A stretch of DNA of 64,000 bases from Paenibacillus_D tarimensis_A (lineage in GTDB: Bacteria; Bacillota; Bacilli; Paenibacillales; Paenibacillaceae), in NCBI GenBank assembly GCA_041281825.1, contig CP166298.1, forward strand, positions 1,178,001 to 1,242,000, written 5' to 3'. Numbering within the stretch: the first letter of the stretch is position 1; each line of letters starts with the position of its first letter. Of this stretch, positions 33,886-41,679 are shown in pieces. A program made the translations under genes and the position numbers. The notes under the pieces were generated by a model, which saw only the letters and a list, made by a program, of their open reading frames with translations, searched no databases and was not told where the DNA came from.

Positions 33886-34073
33886 ACCTCCTAACATAGG
33901 CATCTTTGAGCATTACATAGGGCTCCTTGAGCGTGCACATACGGGTCTTTGAGCATTACATAGGGATCTTTGAGCATTACATAGGGATCTTTGAGCGGAG
34001 CTCAAAGTCTCTCCGCTTCCCAAAGTCTCTCCGCTTCCCAAAGTCTCTCCGCTTCCCAAAGTCTCTCCGCTTT
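33886..34073 (-). repeat. A/B leader repeat array, 4A+5B form
   Basis: Read on the minus strand there are four A units (GCGGAGAGACTTTGGGAA, the last turning into GAGCTCC), then five B units (GCTCAAAGATCCCTATGTAA and variants with CCG, GAG and GATG changes), the last one ending TATGTTAGGAGG, the ribosome site of the small hydrophobic gene. A units are complementary to B units (ACTTTGAGC with GCTCAAAGA), so the array can fold as a long nested hairpin around the central CTTTGAGC-TCC-GCTCAAAG. Confidence 0.85.
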
Positions 34074-34244
34074 GGAGATATCCTTCCATTGTATTAATTG
34101 AAATAAAAAACGTTTGGACGGTCATTTTATTAAACAACCTCTATTAGCGATTTCTGCTAGAATTCGCAGGCTTATTTGGGTTAAGATTAGGTTAGGCAGG
34201 TTAGGTGACTAACGCAAAGTACGAATCCGGGAGGTGTCAGGGGT

Positions 34245-35123
34245 ATGTTGAAACGTAAAATAGGGCGTTTGAGTTATGAAAGCTCTGTCGTCATGTTCGG
34301 TGCGGCAAGTCTGGGGAATGTCACGCAGGAAGAAGCGGATGAATCGATCTCCTTTGCGCTGCGGCACGGCGTAAATCATTTTGACACGGCTGCGAGCTAC
34401 GGGGATGCCGAGCTGCGGATGGGTCCGATGATCAGTAAGATCCGGGGTGAGATCTTCTTGGCTACGAAGACCGGACATCGTTCGAAGAATGCGGCCAAGG
34501 AAGAGATCTACCGTTCCCTGGAACGGATGCAGGTCGATTCCGTAGATCTGATTCAATTGCATGCGGTCGGTACGATGGATGAGCTGGACAGGTGCACGGA
34601 GAAGGGTGGTGCCTTGGAGGCCGCATTGGAAGCCAAAGAGGAAGGTATTGTTAAAGCGATCGGCATTACCGGCCACGGCCACGAGGCGCCTGCCGTACAT
34701 TTGGAAGCGCTTCGCCGGTTCCCGTTTGAAACCGTGCTGCTGCCTCTCAATTATTATATGTACTCGATTCCGGAATACCGGGAAGCGTTCGATGCATTGA
34801 TGGAGGAAGCGGGCAGACAGGATGTGGCAGTCAGAGTTATTAAAGCGGTAGCCAAAGCGCCATGGCGTGAAGACCAGCAGCGCCAATACGCCACCTGGTA
34901 CGAGCCGTTCGAGCAGCAGGAGATTATCGACGCCTGCGTCCATTTTGTACTGTCTTTTCCGGGAGTGGCCGGCTTTGCCAGTGCAGGAGACATCCATCTG
35001 TTCCCCAAAATCGTCGATGCGGCGGAGCGGTTCGGTTCAATGAGCGATGAAGACGCCGAACGCATCCTGGCCTCGATCAGCGGCTACACTACAATATTCG
35101 GGGCCCCGACCTCCATTGCTTAA
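34245..35123 (+). CDS. Aldo/keto reductase
   Basis: A 292-residue NADPH-dependent reductase of the aldo/keto family. It starts MLKRKIGRLSYESSVVMFGA with the family's beta-hairpin lid, then HFDTAASYGDAELRMG with the catalytic Asp and Tyr, FLATKTGHRS with the catalytic Lys, and VDLIQLHAVG with the catalytic His. The C-terminal portion is shorter than many members and ends TTIFGAPTSIA. The ribosome site GGGAGGTGTCAGGGGT precedes ATG. It has its own terminator and looks monocistronic. Its substrate is not evident. Confidence 0.9.
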   Translation: MLKRKIGRLSYESSVVMFGAASLGNVTQEEADESISFALRHGVNHFDTAASYGDAELRMGPMISKIRGEIFLATKTGHRSKNAAKEEIYRSLERMQVDSVDLIQLHAVGTMDELDRCTEKGGALEAALEAKEEGIVKAIGITGHGHEAPAVHLEALRRFPFETVLLPLNYYMYSIPEYREAFDALMEEAGRQDVAVRVIKAVAKAPWREDQQRQYATWYEPFEQQEIIDACVHFVLSFPGVAGFASAGDIHLFPKIVDAAERFGSMSDEDAERILASISGYTTIFGAPTSIA

Positions 35124-35127
35124 CAAT

Positions 35128-35171
35128 AAAGGTCCTGATTCTTCAGCGTTTGAAGGTTCAGGACCTTATTT
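35128..35171 (+). terminator. Terminator after the aldo/keto reductase
   Basis: AAGGTCCTGA pairs with TCAGGACCTT around a 20-base loop, followed by ATTTTG. Confidence 0.8.
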
Positions 35172-35217
35172 TGTTGAAAGAAAATGTTATAATAAACGTC
35201 GAGGAAAAGACAAAGAA

Positions 35218-35301
35218 GAGGAGAGACTTTGAGAAGCAGAAAGACTTTGAGCTCTACTCAAAGATCCCTATATCATGCTCAAAGATCTCTATGTCAGGAG
35301 G
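35218..35301 (+). repeat. A/B leader repeat, 2A+2B form, upstream of the ROK kinase
   Basis: GAGGAGAGACTTTGAGAA and GCAGAAAGACTTTGAGCT are the A units, TCTACTCAAAGATCCCTATA and GCTCAAAGATCTCTATGT the B units, the last followed by CAGGAGG. Orientation and fusion to the ribosome site are as in the other three copies. Confidence 0.8.
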
Positions 35302-35312
35302 ATATGAAGTTT

Positions 35313-36191
35313 ATGCGCATCGGAGCAATTGAAGCGGGAGGAACAAAATTCATCTGCGGCATTGGAAATGAGGAGGGACGGATTGAAGAATCGGTAAGCA
35401 TTCCGACCGAATTTCCCGAAGTGACGCTGGAGAAAGTAAAAGCCTTTTTCAGGGACAAGCAAGTGGAGGCGATCGGCATCGGCACGTTCGGTCCGATCGA
35501 TATCGACCCGGCGAGTCCGACGTACGGTTATGTGACTACGACCCCTAAGCCCGGCTGGACCGGCTACGACTTTCTCGGAAGCTTGAAGCGGGAATTCGAC
35601 GTTCCTTTCGGTTGGGATACGGACGTGAATGCGGCCGCTTACGGCGAAGCGAAGTGGGGAGCGGCGCAAGGTCTGGACAACTGTGTGTACTATACGATCG
35701 GCACAGGCGTCGGTATGGGCGTATACACGGAAGGGAAGCTCGTACACGGGTTGGTGCATCCCGAGGGAGGACATGTGCTTGTTAAGCGTCATCCGAAGGA
35801 TTCCTACCAGGGAAAGTGCCCCTATCATGGCGACTGCCTGGAAGGAATGGCCGCAGGTCCGGCGATTGAAGAAAGATGGAGCATCAAAGGCAGCGAAATT
35901 CCTGTGGATCATCCGGCATGGGAATTAGAGGCTTATTACATCGGACAAGCGGTTACCAATACAATTCTGATGCTCTCTCCGAAAAAGGTGATCCTTGGCG
36001 GAGGCGTCATGCATCAAAAGCAGTTATTTCCAATGATTCATGCAGAGGTGCTCAAAAACTTGAACGGATACGTGAGCAGCGAACAGTTGCTCTCTGGTAT
36101 TAAGAATTATATCGTGCCGCCGGGACTAGGCGATCAAGCGGGCTTATGCGGTTCGCTTGCGCTCGGATTGCTGGCGCTGTCGAATCAATAA
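35313..36191 (+). CDS. ROK-family fructokinase
   Basis: A 292-residue sugar kinase. It opens MRIGAIEAGGTKFICGIG, the phosphate-binding motif with GGTK, then GIGTFGPIDIDP, WDTDVNAAAYGEAKWGAA with the catalytic Asp, YYTIGTGVGMGVY, and the zinc-binding ROK signature HPEGGHVLVKRHPKD with CPYHGDCLEG (His and three Cys). This subgroup (GmuE/ScrK-like) phosphorylates fructose. Of two possible ATG codons, 35313 gives the canonical N-terminus and an 11-base spacing from AGGAGG; 35304 is only two bases away from it. It is followed by a terminator and stands as a single gene. Confidence 0.92.
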   Translation: MRIGAIEAGGTKFICGIGNEEGRIEESVSIPTEFPEVTLEKVKAFFRDKQVEAIGIGTFGPIDIDPASPTYGYVTTTPKPGWTGYDFLGSLKREFDVPFGWDTDVNAAAYGEAKWGAAQGLDNCVYYTIGTGVGMGVYTEGKLVHGLVHPEGGHVLVKRHPKDSYQGKCPYHGDCLEGMAAGPAIEERWSIKGSEIPVDHPAWELEAYYIGQAVTNTILMLSPKKVILGGGVMHQKQLFPMIHAEVLKNLNGYVSSEQLLSGIKNYIVPPGLGDQAGLCGSLALGLLALSNQ

Positions 36192-36197
36192 TGATAA

Positions 36198-36246
36198 AGG
36201 GCCGACCCCTTGGCACATATGCCGGGCAGGGAGGCTCTTTTTTTTG
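36198..36246 (+). terminator. Terminator after the ROK kinase
   Basis: GGGCC and CCCCTTGGC pair with GCCGGG-AGGG and GGCTC in a bulged stem followed by eight Ts. Confidence 0.75.
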
Positions 36247-36454
36247 TAGGACAACAGAATGAACGGACTATATTATTTCAACGAGGGGATTCGGGCTGAT
36301 TCTTGTGTTACATTTTTTTTGCGTCGGATCAGCGTTTGCTACACCTTTATAAGTATCACATATAATCATGGCCCGACTGCGAAGACAGGAAATATAAACG
36401 AAACGGGAATAAGGAATTCAACATACATTATACATTAAGAAGGAGGGGGAAGAG

Positions 36455-36634
36455 TTGAAGGTTATTCCGTTTCCAAATTCCAGCCGTGTCATCTTATCCA
36501 AGACGGAGTTTAACCGGTTGAACTGGTTGAGTGAAAAAGTGGATACAGCCATCCATCCGGCGGAAGTGCATTATTACGCATCCGAAATTAAAGCAATTAT
36601 TGAAAAAGCAAAACAACGCCCGACGCCCAGGTAG
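36455..36634 (+). CDS. Small protein, paralogue of the product at 37.2 kb
   Basis: TTG 36455 follows AGGAGGGGGAAGAG and opens 59 codons ending TAG at 36632-36634. The product (MKVIPFPNSSRVILSKTEFN at the start) is charged and predicted helical. Its segment VILSKTEFNRLNWLSEKV and HPAEVHYYASEIKAIIEKA aligns with VLLSRTEMKRLRELEYKA and SPAEVTFYEKEIKLIIELG of the gene at 37158-37373. No family name is recognised. The two paralogues bracket a membrane protein gene, which suggests a functional unit. Confidence 0.7.
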   Translation: MKVIPFPNSSRVILSKTEFNRLNWLSEKVDTAIHPAEVHYYASEIKAIIEKAKQRPTPR

Positions 36635-36715
36635 AGAAGCTGCCTGTTTTTTCTGGAATATTTAGCAGCCGCACACTCTATAATTATAGTAAATCGCGCC
36701 TGGGGGTAAAACGAT

Positions 36716-37234
36716 ATGGAGGACCAGCTGGATATCGTCAAAGAATTAAACAGTTGGTATTTCTGGGATCACATCTTAGTTGCCGCAATCTGCGGTCTGA
36801 TCGGGGGGATCGGATACGTATTGCTGTCAGGTGAACTGACGCCTTGGCGCCCTGTCAGGGATAAGAATTATAAAATCGTCAAGATCGTCTTCGGCTCGAT
36901 CCAAGAACCGTTCATCGGAGCTTTAAGCGGCGTGGTTACAACATTGATGTTTTATAAAACGATCCCTCTGCATAGCCTCGCATACCTCTCCTTAATTGCC
37001 GGCCTGGGAAGCAGTGCCTACCTAAAGAGACATATTGACAAACAAATCGAAAAATCTCAAACCGAGATCAAAGGTTACATGAGCCAGCATTCATTCGATG
37101 TGGATGAATCGTTGGATGATGGAACCAAGGCCTACGGTGAAGAAGGAGTGAAAGCCGTTGTCGGTGAACGGGGAAAAGATCCAAGTACTGCTAAGCAGGA
37201 CGGAAATGAAACGTCTGCGGGAACTGGAGTATAA
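36716..37234 (+). CDS. Uncharacterised membrane protein between two small paralogues
   Basis: A 172-residue protein with two to three predicted membrane helices (HILVAAICGLIGGIGYVLL; FIGALSGVVTTLMFY; LAYLSLIAGLGSSAYL), followed by a hydrophilic, acidic tail from about residue 105 (HIDKQIEKSQTEIKGYM onward). The small-residue-rich helices recall phage- or Bacillus-encoded DUF4257-like proteins, but this is a weak impression. It begins 81 bases after the first small gene, and its 3' end overlaps the start of the second by 77 bases in another frame. Confidence 0.7.
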   Translation: MEDQLDIVKELNSWYFWDHILVAAICGLIGGIGYVLLSGELTPWRPVRDKNYKIVKIVFGSIQEPFIGALSGVVTTLMFYKTIPLHSLAYLSLIAGLGSSAYLKRHIDKQIEKSQTEIKGYMSQHSFDVDESLDDGTKAYGEEGVKAVVGERGKDPSTAKQDGNETSAGTGV

Positions 37235-37373
37235 AGCTCAATCGGCGATTAGCCCTGCGGAAGTGACTTTTTACGAGAAGGAAATCAAGTTAATTATTGA
37301 ACTCGGCATCGAAAGAGCTGAAAACAAGCAGAAACGCCTGGCGCTGTTGCCGGGACAGCAGGGTTTCGTATGA
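37158..37373 (+). CDS. Small protein, second paralogue of the pair
   Basis: A 71-residue charged helical product (VNGEKIQVLLSRTEMKRLRE onward) related to the 59-residue protein at 36455. The shared core is about 40 residues with PAEV-YEIK-II positions conserved. The start is uncertain: TTG 37158 lies about ten bases after AAGGAG, with GTG 37164 as an alternative; both are inside the end of the membrane protein gene in another frame, implying translational coupling. Confidence 0.65.
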   Translation: MSVNGEKIQVLLSRTEMKRLRELEYKAQSAISPAEVTFYEKEIKLIIELGIERAENKQKRLALLPGQQGFV

Positions 37374-37446
37374 GAAGCTTGCTTTCGGGTAGTAGTGAAG
37401 TTCGTTTCCATATTGACGGCAATGATAAAAAATGGATTGAAGTTGA

Positions 37447-37491
37447 AGGGCTGGCCTTCGAGCGGATTTGCTCTGCTTGGAGGCCAGCCCT
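37447..37491. terminator. Long hairpin between convergent genes
   Basis: AGGGCTGGCCT pairs perfectly with AGGCCAGCCCT around a 23-base loop. There is no T tract on either side, so it is a candidate bidirectional terminator or mRNA end-stabiliser only. Confidence 0.45.
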
Positions 37492-37535
37492 GTGTCAGCC
37501 GTTTCCGCTTGCTGCAATCCGATTCACTACCTCAA

Positions 37536-39668
37536 CTAATTCAAAATCTCAATATTGTCGATATTAATTCGCTGTCCGGAGGTGCCTGCCGCTTCAATGC
37601 GGAAACGGACCGCCGATGCGGCGTTGATTGTAATCGTATGCGATGTCAATGCCGACGTGGCAAGCGCGGCGGAAGTGACATCCGTCCAGCTTGATCCGCC
37701 GTTCGTTGATTGTTGCAGCTTCCATGTCGCGCCGCTGTCGCTTCCGAAGCCCGCAACAGATAACTTCACCGTCTTCGCTGCGCTCACATCAAAGTTCATG
37801 AAAATGCTGCCTGCCGAACGAATCCGGGCGGACTGCGAACCGGCCTTCTTATCGCTGCTTAAGTTGCCGATCAACGCATTGTTGAATGCCCAGGAGCCGG
37901 ATGCCAGCGTTACGTTTCCATTGGCATAGGCCCCTTTGCTGCCGCTTTCGAAATCCTCGCTTAATACAGATGCGATTATCGTGTGGCTCCCCAAATACGT
38001 AAACGTATCCTTCGGATAGGCAGTCCATTCGCCCGCGTTGTAGGCGGTTGTGCCGGATGTGACCGTATCATTGCGGACAAGCGTTTTATCCGTACCGAAC
38101 GACACGCCCGCAGCGCCAATGACGTCGACGGCAGAGCCGTTCTTCTTCAGCGTGACGGAATCGTCGCCATTAAAGGCCAGGTTGCTCGAGGTTAAATCAG
38201 CCACATTAAGAATTGCGGACGAAGCGTTGGAATGAGCAGCCACTAATACGTCTCCATGAGCTAACGATCCGCTCAACTGAATTTCAGAGGTAATATTGGA
38301 TAAGGCAATGGAGTAATCGGACAGATTAACGGTTGAACCGGTGCCGTTATATATTTCAATCGCTTTATTGTAGCTGCCGCCCTCCACATACTCAGAGATG
38401 AACAGGTCATTAGTAGCCGATCCGCCGCCGCTGTCACCGCCTCCGCCGCATGAACCGGAGCCGTATCCGTAGGAGCCTTGCTTGAATGTGCACGTATCCC
38501 ACCATTTGTACCCTGCGGCCGGCTGTGCCCATGGCTCGGATTGCGGCTCCGTCGATGTTGCCGGATTCTCCATTGCCAGAAGGGAAGTGGGCTGATCGAG
38601 CTGAAGTCCGGTCACGTCGGAAAGCTTCGTATAGCTTTCCGGCTCGGCTAACCAATCGATGATGTTCACCAGCAAGACGGCGTCATCCTGCTCCAAAAAT
38701 CCGTCATACGTTTTCTTGGAAGACCCGGTTTCTTCCCGCACATATTTCGGCGTGGCATCCTCCACCGGCGATGAATCGCCGATAAACGCCGCTTTACCCA
38801 AGCCGACTTTGGAGATTGCGGCGTAAGGACCTTCGTCGACACTCCCGCCTTCATATACCCCTTGATCGACGGCATAGGGCCAAGCTGCCGTTGTCGGCGG
38901 CAAATAAACGATTCCCTTCGCCTTCTCCGGATCGAGGATGGCGAGCGTAGATCCGGCGTGCATCGCTACCGTCTGTACGCCGCTTGTGATGCCGAAGGTC
39001 TGAGAAGGATCGACAATATGATCCGCGGTAACGTCTCCGATGGCGTTATAACGGAAGCGTACGCCGAAATTTTGTCCTAACCAGTCGGAGCTGGCGACAT
39101 CTTGCATCGCGGCGGAATTCCGTTCATCCGTTCCCATGCCTTGCGCCGGATCGCTCCACGCGCCGCGGCGGTAACCGTTGAACGCTTCCGAAGAGTCCCA
39201 GCGGTTTTTGTTGCGGTCCGCGTTATAATGGTCCGAGATGAAGAAGATGCTGCCGCCGTCTTGAACATATTGCAGCATGGCTGCTTGTTCCGAGGTTTTA
39301 TACGGGATATTGGCTTCTCCAACGACAAATACATCGTACGCAGACAGGTCATTGTACGTGATCGGCGTCGTTTTTCTAAGCTCGGTTACATAATAACCGC
39401 TGCCTGCAAGCGCATTGCCGAAGTCGGAAAAAGCACCGTCGATCACCCAATCCGCAGCCCCGGCCGTTTGGCCATGCGTATTGTCGAACAGTACCTTTTT
39501 GCCGTTGGCTTGTCCGGCAGGAAGCAGAACGGGCGCCGGATCTTCCGGACCTTCCGCTGCGACCCTCGATACATTGACAAGCAGCCCCGCGATTAATGCG
39601 GTTGCCATCAGGACGGACAGCACTGCCCGGAAGGGACGAAGACATATCCCTTTAGGAATAAACATCAT
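37536..39668 (-). CDS. Secreted protein with GATase-like N-terminus and lamin-tail domain
   Basis: About 710 residues. A signal peptide (ALIAGLLVNVSRVAA) is followed by an amidotransferase-like alpha/beta domain to about residue 350 (KKVLFDNTHGQTAGAADW, YDVFVVGEANIPYKTSEQ, DGGSIFFISDHYNADRNKN, KAAFIGDSSPVED). A Gly/Ser linker follows, then a lamin-tail domain (LFISEYVEGGSYNKAIEIYN, about 440-560), and a beta-sandwich with EDFESGSKGAY at the C-terminus. Lamin-tail domains are frequent in bacterial extracellular nucleases and phosphatases. The start at 39668 follows GGAGGAG. A four-hexamer PhoP-box-like array upstream suggests phosphate-starvation induction. Catalytic residues are not identified. 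Confidence 0.75.
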   Translation of the reverse strand: MMFIPKGICLRPFRAVLSVLMATALIAGLLVNVSRVAAEGPEDPAPVLLPAGQANGKKVLFDNTHGQTAGAADWVIDGAFSDFGNALAGSGYYVTELRKTTPITYNDLSAYDVFVVGEANIPYKTSEQAAMLQYVQDGGSIFFISDHYNADRNKNRWDSSEAFNGYRRGAWSDPAQGMGTDERNSAAMQDVASSDWLGQNFGVRFRYNAIGDVTADHIVDPSQTFGITSGVQTVAMHAGSTLAILDPEKAKGIVYLPPTTAAWPYAVDQGVYEGGSVDEGPYAAISKVGLGKAAFIGDSSPVEDATPKYVREETGSSKKTYDGFLEQDDAVLLVNIIDWLAEPESYTKLSDVTGLQLDQPTSLLAMENPATSTEPQSEPWAQPAAGYKWWDTCTFKQGSYGYGSGSCGGGGDSGGGSATNDLFISEYVEGGSYNKAIEIYNGTGSTVNLSDYSIALSNITSEIQLSGSLAHGDVLVAAHSNASSAILNVADLTSSNLAFNGDDSVTLKKNGSAVDVIGAAGVSFGTDKTLVRNDTVTSGTTAYNAGEWTAYPKDTFTYLGSHTIIASVLSEDFESGSKGAYANGNVTLASGSWAFNNALIGNLSSDKKAGSQSARIRSAGSIFMNFDVSAAKTVKLSVAGFGSDSGATWKLQQSTNGGSSWTDVTSAALATSALTSHTITINAASAVRFRIEAAGTSGQRINIDNIEILN

Positions 39669-39704
39669 TAACTCCTCCTCCGCTAGTTCCAATTTTCATT
39701 TCGG

Positions 39705-39771
39705 ATTGTATCACGGAGGTATCTATCCATGGTGTTAAGATATTTTGCGATTATTATGAATGAAACGTTAA
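39705..39771 (-). promoter_or_regulatory. PhoP-box-like array and -10 upstream of the lamin-tail gene
   Basis: On the minus strand TTAACG, TTCATA, CGCAAA and TTAACA start exactly 11 bases apart (39771, 39760, 39749, 39738), with a -10-like TACAAT at 39710-39705. The repeat spacing is that of PhoP-binding sites in Bacillales; two of the four hexamers match well. Confidence 0.6.
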
Positions 39772-39788
39772 TCGTATGAGTCCAACCT

Positions 39789-41372
39789 CTAATAGATAAC
39801 GGACCAGTTATGGTTGCAGGTGGAGATAATGACCCTTTCCTCCAAAACATAGTTCGCGAGCAGCTCCACCATATCGATTTGAATTTCCTTCACGACAGGC
39901 TTTCCCTGGAACATGAAATAGTCACCGCCGCCGGCTGCCCGATAGTTGTTCATGACTACGTCGTACTGTGCATCCAAATCAATGGCGTGTCCTTTATAAA
40001 ACAGCTTGACGACCCGCTCGCCGGCCGGGTTTGAGATGTTGAGCCGATATTCAATGCCTTCCCACATGTCGTAATTGTAATGCTGCGGCTTGGGCCGGAT
40101 ATAATCGGGGTTGATCCCCAGGCTGCCGTCAGCCTTCAGTTTAAAATAATCGGCCGTTTTCTCCAAAGCGTCTTTAATGTCCCGGCCGGATAAGCGGAGC
40201 ACGGTTAACGTATTCGGGTACATGTAATTGCTCAGGATATCCCTCATCGTAATCCGCTCGGCAAAGCCTTTCGATTCATTCGAGAGTAAGGCTGTACACG
40301 AAATATCGACCGATGCGGACTTCATCTGAACGATATTTATAAACTCGATAAAAGGGTGATCGCCGGTCCGTACCTCGAACGGGTCCGCGATCGTCATGTC
40401 GCCTTCGGTCAGGCCGAGCGGCTGATCCAGCCAGTCCTGCGTCTCCCGTTCCATATCGTTTATTAAGGCGAGCAGGTCCCGGTCCGCTTCCGTATGCTCA
40501 TCCGGGACGATCAGCTCGGCCCGCTTCCGCTGAATGACCCAACCGCTTTCGTTTTTTGTAAGTTCCACGCTTATCTTGCCTAGCGCTTGACCGTTGCTGC
40601 CCGGCTGAACGCATGTCACACCGTTCAGCTCCCCTGCAATCAAACGATGTTGATGGCCTGTAATCAGCACGTCGATGCCTTCCATCGTTGTACACATGGC
40701 GTAGCCTTGATTTTCGCCGGTTGCCGCTTCGGTCGCAAGACCGCTTGCCAGATCCCGTTCAAATCCGCCGTGATAGGCAACGATCAGCACATCCGGCCGT
40801 TCCTCGCGGCGTATGAGCTCGACCCATTGTTTAACGGTATTTAGCGCATCGGAGAAATGCAATCCTTCAATATGCTCCGGCCGCTCCCAATTCGGAATGA
40901 AATGCGTAGTCGCCCCGAGCACGGCGACTTTAATTTCATTTTGAATGATTTTAATAACATAGGGCTTGCCGAACGCGGGCGCGGACGTGTCCGAATCGAC
41001 GATGTTGGCCGAAACCCATGGGAAATCGGAATCCCGGACCGCTTGATCGAGCAGCTGACGGCCGTAGTTAAATTCGTGATTGCCGAACACTGCCGCGTCA
41101 TACCGGAGCTCATTCAGCGCTGCGATTGAGGGATGGATGCGTTCTGAATTGAATTTAGTAGAATGATAGGTCAGAGGCGATCCTTGAATGACGTCTCCGT
41201 TATCGATGAGCAGCACGTCCGTGCAACGCTGCCTTTGCTGTTTAATGAGGGTCGCGATTTTGGCCAAACCCCAATTACGCTCTTCCGTATTCCGGTAATC
41301 TGTCGGATAAATATAACCGTGAATGTCACTGGTGACGAGAATGGATAAGGTAACGGATGATTGTGTCTGCAT
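39789..41372 (-). CDS. 5'-nucleotidase/UDP-sugar hydrolase family metallophosphoesterase
   Basis: A 527-residue protein with an N-terminal calcineurin-like domain (LVTSDIHGYIYPT, LLIDNGDVIQGSPL, AAVFGNHEFNYGR, VAYHGGFERD, GHQHRL) holding the di-metal site, and a C-terminal 5'-nucleotidase domain with DISCTALL and NNYRAAGGGDYFMF, the substrate-stacking region. It hydrolyses nucleotides to nucleosides and phosphate. There is no signal peptide, so it is probably cytoplasmic (YunD-like) rather than secreted. The leader carries a 2A+1B repeat. Proximity to phnDCEE and the lamin-tail gene fits phosphorus scavenging. Confidence 0.9.
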   Translation of the reverse strand: MQTQSSVTLSILVTSDIHGYIYPTDYRNTEERNWGLAKIATLIKQQRQRCTDVLLIDNGDVIQGSPLTYHSTKFNSERIHPSIAALNELRYDAAVFGNHEFNYGRQLLDQAVRDSDFPWVSANIVDSDTSAPAFGKPYVIKIIQNEIKVAVLGATTHFIPNWERPEHIEGLHFSDALNTVKQWVELIRREERPDVLIVAYHGGFERDLASGLATEAATGENQGYAMCTTMEGIDVLITGHQHRLIAGELNGVTCVQPGSNGQALGKISVELTKNESGWVIQRKRAELIVPDEHTEADRDLLALINDMERETQDWLDQPLGLTEGDMTIADPFEVRTGDHPFIEFINIVQMKSASVDISCTALLSNESKGFAERITMRDILSNYMYPNTLTVLRLSGRDIKDALEKTADYFKLKADGSLGINPDYIRPKPQHYNYDMWEGIEYRLNISNPAGERVVKLFYKGHAIDLDAQYDVVMNNYRAAGGGDYFMFQGKPVVKEIQIDMVELLANYVLEERVIISTCNHNWSVIY

Positions 41373-41386
41373 GGATGGTTCTTCTC

Positions 41387-41443
41387 TCCTTACATAGGGA
41401 TCTTTGAGCGGAGCTCAAAGTCTCTCTGCTTTCTCAAAGTCTC
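41387..41443 (-). repeat. A/B leader repeat, 2A+1B form, upstream of the nucleotidase
   Basis: On the minus strand GAGACTTTGAGAAA and GCAGAGAGACTTTGAGCTCC are followed by GCTCAAAGATCCCTATGT and AAGGAG, the ribosome site for ATG 41372. Orientation and end point match the other copies. Confidence 0.8.
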
Positions 41444-41520
41444 GGGTGATTTAGTAACTACAATGATTCGTTAGCTGTTCTTTAGATCATAAACAATATT
41501 CCCTATTTTCCCCAAGGGGG

Positions 41521-41596
41521 TTTACAAAACCTTCATGTCGCTTTAACATTCCGTCGTCATTCATTTGACTTGGGGTTAATACTTAAAAAGTATGAT
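41521..41596 (+). promoter_or_regulatory. Six-hexamer PhoP-box-like array and -10 upstream of phnD
   Basis: TTTACA (41521), TTCATG (41532), TTAACA (41543), TCGTCA (41554), TTGACT (41565) and TTAATA (41576) are phased at exactly 11 bases, followed by TATGAT at 41591-41596. The series resembles tandem PhoP sites of Bacillales Pho promoters. The phnD start is 84 bases downstream. Confidence 0.7.
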
Positions 41597-41679
41597 TGTG
41601 AAGTGTTTCGACAACAGCGTAGCTGTTTCGACAACAAGCTTATAGTAAATCAAAACTATTTTTTATGGGGGACTCTTGA

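Noticed and set aside
33886..34073. CRISPR array at the direct repeats near 34 kb
   Set aside because: Units are only 18-21 bases and contiguous, with no unique spacers and no cas genes.
37447..37491. Canonical intrinsic terminator
   Set aside because: Strong stem but no T tract on either strand; listed only as a low-confidence hairpin.
38862..39596. Plus-strand open frames opposite the lamin-tail gene
   Set aside because: They are antisense shadows; the minus frame has signal peptide, domains and a promoter.
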